NCBI GenBank assembly: GCA_016713535.1 | Contig: JADJOY010000029.1 | Coordinates: forward strand, 62,001 to 126,000 | Direction: 5' to 3' | Length of the DNA: 64,000 nt | Source of the DNA: JADJOY01 sp016713535 [NCBI: Deltaproteobacteria bacterium] | GTDB taxonomy: Bacteria; JADJOY01 | Shown here: positions 46,826 through 55,172 of the stretch, one piece after another | Numbering within the stretch: position 1 is the first letter of the stretch | How the letters are laid out: every line of letters begins with the position of its first letter | The notes under the pieces: model-generated | The model's input: the letters and a program-made list of their open reading frames with translations, nothing else | Told to the model about the DNA's origin: nothing | Database searches by the model: none | Translations under genes and position numbers: made by a program

Positions 46826-47237
46826 GCGGGCACCGAGCAGGGGGCTGTTCCAGCCCCCCGCCCGCGCGGAGTGAATCCGCGCGGGTCCCACCCCCGAGTC
46901 ACTCGCTTCGCTCGTGGCGTCGCGCTGAGGCTGTGAACGTTTCCCTCTGGGTTGCTCCCGGAAGCCGCGTAGGCCCGGCGACGGGGGATGGAACCCCCGT
47001 CGCTACGATGACTTTCGTAGCGCGGCGGGCTCCGTCCCCCCGCGGCGCTTCGCTCTGGCTCGATTTCTTCACAGGCGCGCTGCGACGCGCCATGTGACGG
47101 GTCCATTCGTGGCTCGAGCCGGGACGTGCCGCTGGCCGCCGGGGCCATCGAGACACGTCCGGGCGCGCGCTAGGGCTTCCGGGTTCATCGCATCACCGGC
47201 GGTGCCGCGTTTCCGCGGCGTCGTCCACGAGGACCGC
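46826..47237. repeat. Composite palindromic element, copy 1
   Basis: No gene. In order: hairpin GGGGGCTGTTCCAGCCCCC (46840-46858); hairpin CCCGCGCGGA-GTGAA-TCCGCGCGGG (46861-46885); a 25-base block (46900-46924) identical to 50032-50056; GGAAGCCGCGTAG (46960-46972); hairpin ACGGGGG/CCCCCGT (46981-47000) in a 25-base block (46986-47010) identical to 50067-50091; CTACGA/TCGTAG (47003-47020); and a GTAGCGCGG..GGGCTCCGTCCCC end shared with 50098. The remainder up to hisG (about 47060-47237) shows no clear signal. Confidence 0.75.
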
Positions 47238-48167
47238 ATGGCTCCCGCCAAGAAATCGACTCGCCCGGCGAAGTCCGCCGCGCCCGCCGCGCCGGCCCCG
47301 CTGCTCAAGCTCGGCCTGCCCAAGGGCAGCCTCCAGGACGCCACCGTGCGGCTCTTCGCCAAGGCCGGCTGGAACGTGATGGCGAGCGGCCGCGGCTACT
47401 ATCCCCCCATCGACGACAAGGAGATCCAGGCGCGCCTGATCCGCGCGCAGGAGATGGCTCGGTACGTCGAGGACGGACTGCTCGACGTGGGCCTGACCGG
47501 GCGCGACTGGGTGCTCGAGCAGAACGCCAAGGTCCACGAGGTCGCCGAGCTCCAGTACGCACGCGCCGGGCTGGGCAAGGTGCGCTGGGTGATCGCGGTA
47601 CCCGAGGCGTCGCCCATCCACCGGGTCGAGGACCTGCAGGGCAAGCGCATCGCGACCGAGCTGGTGGGCTTCACGCGCCGCTACCTGAAGGGCCGGGGCG
47701 TGACCGCCAAGGTCGAGTTCTCGTGGGGCGCCACCGAGGTCAAGCCGCCCGAGCTCGCCTACGCGATCGTCGAGCTCACCGAGACCGGCAGCTCGCTCAG
47801 GGCCAATCACCTGCGCATCGTCGACACCATCCTCGAGTCCACCACGCTCTTGATCGCCAACCGTGAGTCGTGGAAGGACCCCTGGAAGCGCCGCAAGATG
47901 GAGAGCATGGCGCTGCTCCTGGGCGGCGCGCTGCGCGCCGAGACCAAGGTCGGCCTCAAGATGAACGTCCACGAGGGTCACCTGGGCGAGGTGCAGGAGC
48001 TGCTCCCGGCGCTGCACACGCCGACGCTCGCGACGCTCTCGGACAAGGGCTGGTTCAGCCTCGAGGTGGTGGTGGACGAGCAGCTCGTGCGGGACCTGGT
48101 GCCGCGGCTCAAGCAGTTCGGCGCCACCGGCATCATCGAGTATCCGCTCAACAAGGTGGTGCCCTGA
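47238..48167 (+). CDS. hisG: ATP phosphoribosyltransferase, long form
   Basis: HisG condenses ATP with PRPP in the first step of histidine synthesis. The 309-residue product is the long form with its own C-terminal regulatory domain ([20 protein letters not shown] and on), so it needs no HisZ and is probably inhibited by histidine. Family marks are [51 protein letters not shown] (PRPP region) and [21 protein letters not shown] basic Ala/Pro-rich N-terminal tail of about 22 residues is extra. No other his genes are nearby; it stands alone between two DUF4388 genes. ATG 47238. Confidence 0.93.
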   Translation: MAPAKKSTRPAKSAAPAAPAPLLKLGLPKGSLQDATVRLFAKAGWNVMASGRGYYPPIDDKEIQARLIRAQEMARYVEDGLLDVGLTGRDWVLEQNAKVHEVAELQYARAGLGKVRWVIAVPEASPIHRVEDLQGKRIATELVGFTRRYLKGRGVTAKVEFSWGATEVKPPELAYAIVELTETGSSLRANHLRIVDTILESTTLLIANRESWKDPWKRRKMESMALLLGGALRAETKVGLKMNVHEGHLGEVQELLPALHTPTLATLSDKGWFSLEVVVDEQLVRDLVPRLKQFGATGIIEYPLNKVVP

Positions 48168-48262
48168 GCCAGGCGTGGGCCTCGCGCCGCAGCCGCGAAA
48201 AGCGCCCGGAAATGAACCCTCGTGACGGCTCGCGCGTCGTGTAAGATCGCGAGCCAGCCGCC

Positions 48263-49942
48263 ATGAACCCATCCGATCTCTCGCTCAAGCTGCGCGTCAA
48301 CATGGGTGCGCTCAAGGGAGTGCGTCTCACCTCCACGGACGGGCTCTTGCTGTCGCTCGTCGACGGCAACCGATCGGTCGACGACGTGGTGCGCTCGGCG
48401 CCGCTGCCGCGCGACCAGGTGCTGGAGGCGGTCACGCGGCTGCGGGCGGCGGGAGTGCTGCTCGCCCCCGGCGAAGCGGCACCTGCCGCGGCACCCGCTC
48501 GACCTGCGCCCCCGGCGTCGACCCGCGTCCGGCCGGGTGGTGGGGAAGACGTGCCGTTCGTCGAGGTCAAGACCGACGAGGTCATCGCCAACCCGGCCAC
48601 GTGGGTGAAGCAGGCGATGGCGACCAGCGCGGAGCCACTGCGCGACAAGACGCCCTCCGCGGTGGTGCGTGCCGCCCAGGTCGAGGCCGAGTTCCTCGAC
48701 CGCCTCGACCTCGACGGAACGCCCGAGCTCGACCCCAAGCCGCCGCCCCCGCCGGTGCGCCGCGTGCGCTCGGGACCGTGGCAGGCCAAGGGCAAGACCG
48801 AGACCGGCAGCCTCAAGAACGACCCGATCTACCGGCTGCTGCGCGACTACTACAACGACAAGCGCTCGGGACTGCTCAAGGTCGAGACCGAGAAGGACTG
48901 GCGCGAGATCTACTTCTTCCGCGGCCACCCGAACTACGTCCGCGAGCCCAACCCGAAGTACCGCTTCGGCGAGTCGCTCGAGCGCAGTGGGCTCGTGAGC
49001 CCGTTCGACGTCGCCGACGCCCAGAAGATCGCCGAGAAGGAGAAACTCCTCCTCGGGCTGGTGCTGGTCGAGCTCGGCAGCCTCACCGAGTTCCAGATCA
49101 AGGGGATCGTGCGCACGCTCGTCGAGGTGCGGATCTCCGACATCTTCGGCTGGGATCGCGGCAACTACACCTTCACCGCCGACGACCGCGAGCGCGACGA
49201 CCTGGTGCTCACCCAGGTCGACATGAGCCGTATCCTGTTCTTCGGGCTCAAGACCAAGTTCCCGTGGGAGAAGGCGCGGATCGAGCTCGAGCGCGACCAG
49301 GACCGCTACCTGGTGCGCAACCCGGAGATGGCGCAGGCCGTGGCGCGTCTCAAGCTGGCGGATCGCGAGCGGCGCTTCCTCGACGACGTGATCGACGGCG
49401 CGCGCACGCTGCGCCAGATCATCGGCTACTCGACCCTCAAGGGCTCCTCGACCTGGCAGCTCCTGCACGCCCTGATCGTCACGGGGTTCGTGACCTTCGC
49501 GGAAAACGCGCAGATGGACGTGGTGTCGAGCAAGCTCGCGCTCGACGTCGAGAAGAAGATCGCGACCCTGCGCGGCGCCACTCACTTCGACGTGCTCGAG
49601 GTGCACTGGACCGCGCTCGACTTCGAGATTCGCGCCGGCTACGAGCGACTGCTCAAGGAGTACAGCCTCGACCGGCGTGAGGTGCAGAACGCCTCGCAGG
49701 AAGTCCACGACAAGTACAGGATCGTGCTCGACCGGGTCGAGCTCGCCTACCGCAGCATCCACGAGTCGGGACCGCGGCGGACCTACCGCGAGAGCGTGAT
49801 CCCCGACGACAAGATCCGCTTCGCGGCGACCTTCAACGTCCAGCAGGCCAAGAACTACAAGTTCATGGGTGACATGCGCCAGGCGAAAGAGTGCTTCGAC
49901 CGCGCCCGCGAGCTCGCGCCCAACGTCAAAGTCGATCTCTGA
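48263..49942 (+). CDS. DUF4388 / J-like / TPR scaffold protein, second paralogue
   Basis: This 559-residue paralogue of the gene at 43985 keeps one DUF4388 unit. The N-terminal winged-helix-like segment (LLLSLVDGNRSVDDVVRSAP) is followed by a Pro/Ala linker, DUF4388 at about 180-310 (KRSGLLKVETEKDWREIYFF, RFGESLERSGLVSPFDVADA, SDIFGWDRGNYTFTADDRER), a second winged-helix-like unit (KLADRERRFLDDVIDGARTL), a J-like helical region without HPD (THFDVLEVHWTALDFEIRAG) and a short TPR end (NYKFMGDMRQAKECFDRARE). Function unknown; it is probably a cytoplasmic adaptor. It ends 14 bases before a repeat element matching that after its paralogue. ATG 48263. Confidence 0.8.
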   Translation: MNPSDLSLKLRVNMGALKGVRLTSTDGLLLSLVDGNRSVDDVVRSAPLPRDQVLEAVTRLRAAGVLLAPGEAAPAAAPARPAPPASTRVRPGGGEDVPFVEVKTDEVIANPATWVKQAMATSAEPLRDKTPSAVVRAAQVEAEFLDRLDLDGTPELDPKPPPPPVRRVRSGPWQAKGKTETGSLKNDPIYRLLRDYYNDKRSGLLKVETEKDWREIYFFRGHPNYVREPNPKYRFGESLERSGLVSPFDVADAQKIAEKEKLLLGLVLVELGSLTEFQIKGIVRTLVEVRISDIFGWDRGNYTFTADDRERDDLVLTQVDMSRILFFGLKTKFPWEKARIELERDQDRYLVRNPEMAQAVARLKLADRERRFLDDVIDGARTLRQIIGYSTLKGSSTWQLLHALIVTGFVTFAENAQMDVVSSKLALDVEKKIATLRGATHFDVLEVHWTALDFEIRAGYERLLKEYSLDRREVQNASQEVHDKYRIVLDRVELAYRSIHESGPRRTYRESVIPDDKIRFAATFNVQQAKNYKFMGDMRQAKECFDRARELAPNVKVDL

Positions 49943-50312
49943 GTGCGGGTCTCTCGGGGGGCTGTTCCAGCCCCCACCCCGCCGGACCGCAGTGTCAATC
50001 CGGCGGGTCACCAAAGGCCGCCGCGAGGGCGCACTCGCTTCGCTCGTGGCGTCGCGCCGCGACGGAGGATGGAACCCCCGTCGCTACGATGGTTTTCGTA
50101 GCGCGGGGGCTCCGTCCCCCCGCGGCGCGAGACCGCCGAATGGCTTTGCGCTCGAGCACGTTCCAGCCCCTCGCCCGCGACGGGCTCTGCGCGGCCCGCC
50201 GGAGGCGGGCCCTCCAGACCGGGAGGGGCACGCGCCGCGTGCCCGGCGAACCGGGATGGCGTCACGCCGCCGAGGCCGTGGATCGCGGTCGGCCGCCGCG
50301 CGTCCGCCCGGC
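49943..50312. repeat. Composite palindromic element, copy 2
   Basis: No gene. The order of parts matches 46826-47060: hairpin GGGGGCTGTTCCAGCCCCC (49957-49975); CCCGCCGGA/TCCGGCGGG (49978-50007) in the place of the differing stem of copy 1; the shared 25-base blocks at 50032-50056 and 50067-50091; then TTCGTAGCGCGGGGGCTCCG (from 50095). Beyond about 50135 is GC-rich sequence with CGTTCCAGCCCC (50159-50170), a further trace of the family, up to the 3' end of the convergent GH44 gene. Confidence 0.75.
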
Positions 50313-51935
50313 TCAGCCGCTCGGGTCGGTGCCGGGGATGGCGAGGATGGCGATGCTGGTCGCCGAGAGCGGTACGCTCGCCACACCGCCCGCCACGTTC
50401 AGGTCGGCCTTGCGCACGATCGTCGCGCCACCGTCGTTCGAGTAGAGCCGCGCGGCCCCCGACGGCGAGAACGCGCCCACGCCGACCTTCACCGTGCGCG
50501 CCGACGCTCGCTCGTTGACGAGCACGATCGTCAGTCCGCTGGCGCCTGTGGCGGCGTAGGCCTGGAGCTCGGTCTCGCTCACGCTCGCGCGCACGCTCGT
50601 CGACTCGAACGCGGCGCCAGCGCCGTCGTAGTTCCGGAACAGCCGGTACGCCGCGAACGCCCGCTCGCCGGCTCCGGGGGGCGCCCACGCGGTGGCGAGG
50701 TCCATCCCCTCGCGGCCGAGGATGCCGAGGACCTCGGCGTAGGTCACCGCACCGATCGCCTCGTCGTGGTGGTAGAAGTCGAACTCGCTGAGCGCGAGCT
50801 TGGTGCCCGGATAGTTCTGCGCCACCCAGTCGCGCATGCGCGGCACCAGCCGGATCTGCGCGTCGATCCACGATGGGTCGGTGTACGTCGGGTCCCACAG
50901 CGAGCGTGTAATCGCCGGCGGGCTCCCGCCCTGCGGGTAGTAGTGGAGATCGAGGTAGTGGAGGATCCGCCTCCCGTGCGCCTGCTCGTAGGCCTTCGCC
51001 TGCTGGAGCAGCCACGCCGTGAGCTCGACGCCACCGTGGGCGGCGCGGTCGGGTGAGCTCGGGAAGCAGCCCTGCGAGACGTCGTCGGCGTCGGAACAGA
51101 AGTAGTTGGGCCAGCCCCACTCGGCGGGGCCGGCGATCTGGGCGGTCGGGTCGGCGTCGAGGATCGCCACCGCGTGATCGCGCATCCGCTGCCACAGCTC
51201 GTCGTAGGTGAGCCGGGTCTTGCGGATGTCGTGGTGGGTCGAGCTCCACAGGTTGGGCTCGTTGTCGAGGGCGTAGATGCGCTGGCCGTTCGAGGGGCCG
51301 AACTTCTGCACCAGGTAAGCCGCCCACTGGCCGACCCACGCCGGATCGACCGCCATGCTGGTGCGCGTCGCGCTGCCGCAGTCGATGTAGGCCCCCGAAC
51401 TCGGGTTCACGCCGCTGCCGCAGTTGGTGTCGTAGGGGTCGAACGACGTCTGGCTCGGGTACGCACTCTTCGGGCAGCCGCAGTCGAATGGGTGGCCGTA
51501 CCTGGGGGGCGCCTTCGCCACCCAGCCGATCGTCGGCACCGTCAGGAGCGCCTTCGCGCCGTGGCTCGCGAGTGTCGCGAGCAGGGCGTTGGCGCCGCTT
51601 TGCTCCTTGGGATCGGCGGGCGGGTTCGCGCACCAGCCGTCGGCGTCGTTCCAGCAGCCCGGGACGTTCTCGAAGTACCAGTCGGCGGCGGTGTTCTGGA
51701 CGTCGATCAGGTAGTTGTAGCGGGTGACCGAGTTGCCGCCCCAGCGCCCCGCCGCGATCCGACCGGCCGAGAGCTGGGTGGCATCGGGGAAGTTGAGCCC
51801 GTAGATCCCGGGCGAGATCGCGCGCCGATCGGCGGCGGTGTCGACGCTCACCGAGAGCAGGTCACACGTCGCCGCGAGGTTGATGGCGAGCGCGAACCCC
51901 GCCACCGCGATGGCCGACCGTCGTGTGCGTTTCAC
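50313..51935 (-). CDS. Glycoside hydrolase family 44-like secreted enzyme
   Basis: This 540-residue exported protein (signal AIAVAGFALAINLAATC) resembles GH44 endoglucanases or xyloglucanases: ISPGIYGLNFPDATQLSAGR, AAGRWGGNSVTRYNYLIDVQ, YALDNEPNLWSSTHHDIRKT with the likely acid/base Glu, HYLDLHYYPQGG, and KLALSEFDFYHHDEAIGAVT with the likely nucleophile Glu. A C-terminal beta domain (LTIVLVNERASARTVKVGVG) follows. It may degrade plant polysaccharide or, in a predator, exopolysaccharide; that is inference. The signal ends in Ala-Thr-Cys without a good lipobox. ATG 51935. It is convergent with the DUF4388 gene at 48263. Confidence 0.85.
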   Translation of the reverse strand: MKRTRRSAIAVAGFALAINLAATCDLLSVSVDTAADRRAISPGIYGLNFPDATQLSAGRIAAGRWGGNSVTRYNYLIDVQNTAADWYFENVPGCWNDADGWCANPPADPKEQSGANALLATLASHGAKALLTVPTIGWVAKAPPRYGHPFDCGCPKSAYPSQTSFDPYDTNCGSGVNPSSGAYIDCGSATRTSMAVDPAWVGQWAAYLVQKFGPSNGQRIYALDNEPNLWSSTHHDIRKTRLTYDELWQRMRDHAVAILDADPTAQIAGPAEWGWPNYFCSDADDVSQGCFPSSPDRAAHGGVELTAWLLQQAKAYEQAHGRRILHYLDLHYYPQGGSPPAITRSLWDPTYTDPSWIDAQIRLVPRMRDWVAQNYPGTKLALSEFDFYHHDEAIGAVTYAEVLGILGREGMDLATAWAPPGAGERAFAAYRLFRNYDGAGAAFESTSVRASVSETELQAYAATGASGLTIVLVNERASARTVKVGVGAFSPSGAARLYSNDGGATIVRKADLNVAGGVASVPLSATSIAILAIPGTDPSG

Positions 51936-52024
51936 CCCACGATTTCAGGACTCCGCGAGGCACAAGTCAATCGGGAGAAGCGCTCGTTCCGGGGCGCCGA
52001 CCGGCGAGCGCCTGCGGTGTCGCC

Positions 52025-52624
52025 TCACCTCGACGGCCAGATCCTGCGCGCGATCGGTAGGCACAAGAGCATCACCGCGCCGTTGGCGAAACCGAACCAG
52101 GGTGGGGCGAGGAAGAAGGGGGCGCCGAGCCGGTGCCCGATCCAGTTCATCGCCAGACGCTCGGCGCTCGACACGATCAGCAGCACGCCGCCCCAGTACT
52201 GGATGTCGTTGGAGAGCGGGCGCAGCACCCGGAACAGCGCCGCGCCGCCGAGGCCGATCGCCCACGCCATCCCGAGGTAGGCGTGCTTCGCCTCCGCCCA
52301 GACCGGCGAGCGCGCGCACATCTTGTCCTGCGCCCACACCGGGAAGATCGCCAGGATGATGAGCAGCAGCCACAGCAGGTTGCGCTGGTTGCGGCGGTGG
52401 TCGGCCGAGAACTCGAAGCCGAACTGCTTGGGCGTGGTGCGCATCATCTGCGCGCACACCTTGCAGTAGAAGCGTCGGTAGGGCTCGAGACCGGCCAGCT
52501 CGATGGTGCGGCCGCAGCCGCGGCACTCCGTGGTGGGCGGGATCTCGAGAGGTGGGCGCTGCCACCAGCGGCGCCTCGCGGGCGCCTCCGGTGCGCCCTC
52601 GGCGTCGGCGGTGGTGGTGTTCAT
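52025..52624 (-). CDS. Zinc-ribbon membrane protein
   Basis: This 199-residue protein begins with a Pro/Ala-rich basic stretch, then a zinc-ribbon-like CRGCGRTIELAGLEPYRRFY-CKVC (Cys pairs CxxC twice, residues about 34-58). Three or four membrane segments follow (LLWLLLIILAIFPVWA, YLGMAWAIGLGGAALFRVLR, YWGGVLLIVSSAERLAM, WFGFANGAVMLLCLPIA). The family is unknown to me. Its ATG overlaps the stop of the PilZ protein gene upstream (ATGA), so it is probably its coupled partner. Confidence 0.65.
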   Translation of the reverse strand: MNTTTADAEGAPEAPARRRWWQRPPLEIPPTTECRGCGRTIELAGLEPYRRFYCKVCAQMMRTTPKQFGFEFSADHRRNQRNLLWLLLIILAIFPVWAQDKMCARSPVWAEAKHAYLGMAWAIGLGGAALFRVLRPLSNDIQYWGGVLLIVSSAERLAMNWIGHRLGAPFFLAPPWFGFANGAVMLLCLPIARRIWPSR

Positions 52625-53816
52625 AGTCCGAAGGGAACGGTCGCTTCGTTGACCTTGTACTTGAGGTGTTCCTCGATGTAGGTGCGCAGCGTGTCGCGGG
52701 CGATGTCGCCGACGTCCTTGAACTTGGAGGCCCATGCCCGGTCCGCGCGCCTGCTGGGTGTCTTCGCGGCGCGGCCGCACGTAGACCACGCGCGCCTCGA
52801 GCTCGAGCATGACCTCCAGCGCGGGGAGCTGGAACCGCACCTTGAGCTCGGTGCCGAGCGCGCACGGCTCGTTGGTCTCGAGAAAGCAGCCGCCGAGCCC
52901 GATGGTGCGCGCGTAGGCGGTGTGCACCAGGTCGTCGACCCGGTACTCGACCGGGAAGTGCACCGAGACACGCGGGTGGCGGCGGTGGGGCGGAGTCTCG
53001 TTACCGCGGAGCATGCGGTTCACGAGGTCGGAGAGCTCGCCCGGCAGGATCGACTTGTCGAGGAAGCCGGACACCCCCATCGCCTGGAGCTCGGTGTCGC
53101 CGCGCTTGTCGAAGAGCGGCTCGATCACCCACACCGGCGCGCCGACGAAGATCGACGGGTCGGCGAGCCGCTCGAGCAGCTCGCTGCCGCCGAGGCGCGG
53201 GTCGATCAAGTTCACGATCAGCAGCGCGAACTCGCCCCGTTCACCCTGGATGTGCTCGAGCGCTTCGGCGGCGGTGCCCGAGAGCACCACCGGCGCCTTG
53301 AGCTCCTTGATCACGTCGCTGAGCATCACGTCGTAGAACTCGGTGTTGCCGAGGATCAGCACCGAGCGCCCGTGGGTGACGAGGTCGATGGGCCCGGTGT
53401 GGGGCCCGGTCTTGGGTGTGGCGGCGCCGCGCGGCGCGCCAACGCCGGGACGGGGTGTCGGCGTCGCGTGCGGGTCGGTCCGCTTGCGGCGTAGCTCCTC
53501 GATCGCCACCCGGGCGGCGTCGGCGAACGGCTCGGCGATCTCGCTCAGGCGGAACACGAACTTCTTGTCCTCGGTCTTGACCACGAGCTTGGGCTCGCGC
53601 GCGCCCTCGAAGCCGAGGTCGAGGACGTTGCGCAGCGAGATCGCGACCTCGTGGATACCCACGGTGCGGTCGAGGCGGCTGGTGGGCACGAACACCAGCC
53701 GCTTGTTCGTGAGGTGGAGGATGCCTTCCGCCGCCAGGATCCAGTTGAACGAGTGGATGGCGCCCTCGAGCGTCCAGGACGCGTTCGTCGCGGAGAAGCT
53801 CGAAGGAGTCGGTCAC
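52621..53816 (-). CDS. PH/GRAM-like, pseudo-receiver and PilZ protein (two frameshifts)
   Basis: Three frames together give one protein of about 398 residues. It starts at GTG 53816 (MTDSFELLRDERVLDA), shifts near 53770, and continues GAIHSFNWILAAEGILHLTN and KRLVFVPTSRLDRTVGIHEV, a PH/GRAM-like domain. A receiver-like fold follows (SVLILGNTEFYDVMLSDVIK, FALLIVNLIDPRLGGSELLE, GVSGFLDKS) with Asn at the usual phospho-Asp place. The C-terminus is PilZ (RRHPRVSVHFPVEYRV, GGCFLETNEPC) and, after another shift near 52727, KFKDVGDIARDTLRTYIEEH to the stop at 52621. PilZ domains bind c-di-GMP; the R-R-H-P-R motif is partly kept. Each shift fits one extra base. Confidence 0.72.
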
Positions 53817-54115
53817 GAGGGCGGTTCCGTGAGAGGGGGGCCGCGCCAGTCGGCCGGCAGGGCGCGAAATCGTACCCCGCCTCGGGTGAGCGTGTCCTCT
53901 CTTTTCGCCATTTCCTCGTTGGCCGCCCGGAAGGCACGCGCGAGCGGGCGGCGCGAGGCTCGAGGCGTGAGCGGTGTGCGGCGCGACCGCCGAGCGTAAC
54001 CAGAGGCGGGTCTGGGGCGGGGGGGGCCCCCGGGGGGGGGCCGCGCACTGCGGGCGGGAGCGTGTGGTAACAGAGTCGCGCGGGTTGCGAAGGGGGCGGG
54101 GAAGGAGCGAGGCCG
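53817..54115. other. Divergent intergenic region with G/C homopolymer runs
   Basis: Just under 300 bases between divergent PilZ genes. Around 54013-54042 is a near-pure run of G with a CCCCC insert, self-complementary and likely hard to sequence. GGGGAAGGAGCGAG shortly before 54116 is a good ribosome-binding site for the next gene. No promoter is confidently seen. Confidence 0.45.
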
Positions 54116-54460
54116 ATGGGAGAGCTCAGGCAGCACGAGCGGCGCAAGATCGAGCTCAAGGCCATCGTGAAGGGGATCGACCCGGCCGGCCAGATGTTCG
54201 CGCGTGACGCGCGCATCGTGAACCTGAGCCGCGGCGGTGCGTACCTGATCGCCCACGGCGACATCCCGTCGCGGGACGCGGTCGAGGTCTTCCTGTGGTT
54301 CGGCGATCCCGACGAGCCGGGCTCGACGCCCCAGGTCTCACCCACCCCGTCGCGCGTGGTCCGCGTCGAGCCCGTGATGGTGTCGGACGCGGTCGCGGGT
54401 GGCGTGATCCCGCGCCACGGCGTCGCGGTGCGCTTCGACCGCGAGCTCGACGTGGTTTGA
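54116..54460 (+). CDS. Single-domain PilZ protein
   Basis: This 114-residue protein is almost all PilZ: RQHERRKIELKAIVKGI (the RxxxR-type c-di-GMP motif would be in HERRK), VNLSRGGAYLIAHGDI (the D/NxSxxG motif is NLSRGG), and HGVAVRFDRELD at the end. Both motifs of canonical c-di-GMP-binding PilZ domains are recognisable, so it may bind the nucleotide and act as a small adaptor. It diverges from the large PilZ fusion gene. A clear ribosome-binding site precedes ATG 54116. Confidence 0.85.
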   Translation: MGELRQHERRKIELKAIVKGIDPAGQMFARDARIVNLSRGGAYLIAHGDIPSRDAVEVFLWFGDPDEPGSTPQVSPTPSRVVRVEPVMVSDAVAGGVIPRHGVAVRFDRELDVV

Positions 54461-54477
54461 GCGAGCGCGGTGCGGTC

Positions 54478-55065
54478 GTGACGATCAGCCTGCTGCCTCG
54501 ACCGGCCCTGACCTGTGCCTCCGGCGCTCGTCGGAGCTCGCGCCCGAGCTGGTGGCTCGTCGTGGGCGTCGTCCTCGCGCTCGGCTGCCGCACCGAGCAC
54601 GCGGCGTTGCCGGCGGCCGGCGCCCCCGCACCGGCGCCCGCGGCCGCGGTGGGCGCAGCTCGCCCCGCGTGGGTGTACCTCTACGCCGGCTCCACCGAGA
54701 TCCGCGCCGAGGTGGCGGCCACGCCCAGCGCGCGCCAGGTCGGCCTCATGCACCGGCGCTCGCTCGAGCCCGACAGCGGCATGGTGTTCGTGTTCCCGGA
54801 CCGGCGGGAGCTCGACTTCTGGATGCTGAACGTGCCGATCCCGCTCTCGATCGCGTTCCTCGACGATGACGGCACGATCGTCCGCGTCCACGAGATGCCC
54901 GCCGGTGACGGCGTCCCCGCCCAGGACCAGGCGCGCTACCGGTCCGCGGCGGCGGTGCGGCTCGCGCTCGAGATGGAGGCCGGCTGGTTCACCCGCCACG
55001 GCCTCAAGGAAGGGGACAAGCTCGACCTCGGCACGCTGCTCGAGGACGTGAAGCCGAGCGAGTGA
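54478..55065 (+). CDS. DUF192-family lipoprotein
   Basis: This 195-residue lipoprotein has a basic start, hydrophobic segment and lipobox (LVVGVVLALGC) then a Pro/Ala linker and a DUF192 domain: RAEVAATPSARQVGLMHRRS, MVFVFPDRRELDFWMLNVPI, SIAFLDDDGTIVRVHEMPAG, and AAVRLALEMEAGWFTRHGLK. DUF192 proteins are small barrel-like exported proteins of unknown function. GTG 54478 is the best start, 17 bases after the PilZ gene; the upstream frame runs out of phase through that gene. It may be cotranscribed with it. Confidence 0.8.
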   Translation: MTISLLPRPALTCASGARRSSRPSWWLVVGVVLALGCRTEHAALPAAGAPAPAPAAAVGAARPAWVYLYAGSTEIRAEVAATPSARQVGLMHRRSLEPDSGMVFVFPDRRELDFWMLNVPIPLSIAFLDDDGTIVRVHEMPAGDGVPAQDQARYRSAAAVRLALEMEAGWFTRHGLKEGDKLDLGTLLEDVKPSE

Positions 55066-55108
55066 GCCGGGAGAGGCCCGCGCCAGGGGCGCGCGGCGCG
55101 TTGCCGCG

Positions 55109-55172
55109 CCGGCTTTGGGGTGGGGCCCCGCCCGGATTCACTCCGGACGGGGCGGGGTCTTGGAAAGACCCC
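55109..55172. repeat. Palindromic element, GGGGTCTT family
   Basis: TTTGGGGTGGGGCCCCGC (55114-55131) is identical to 9034-9051. Beside it, on the minus strand, lie CCGTCCGGA-GTGAA-TCCGGGCGG (55131-55152) and GGGGTCTT-TCC-AAGACCCC (55154-55172). The loop GTGAA matches that of the element at 46871. The sodium symporter stop codon (55138-55140) lies in that loop and its last residues (LSKTPPRPE) are encoded by the element. Confidence 0.65.

Noticed and set aside
47978-50014. 678-codon minus-strand open frame
   Set aside because: Opposite the DUF4388 gene; composition and lack of domains mark it as a shadow.
54013-54042. G/C homopolymer as a G-quadruplex regulator
   Set aside because: Possible in principle, but it is also the kind of tract most prone to sequencing error, and nothing else supports a role.
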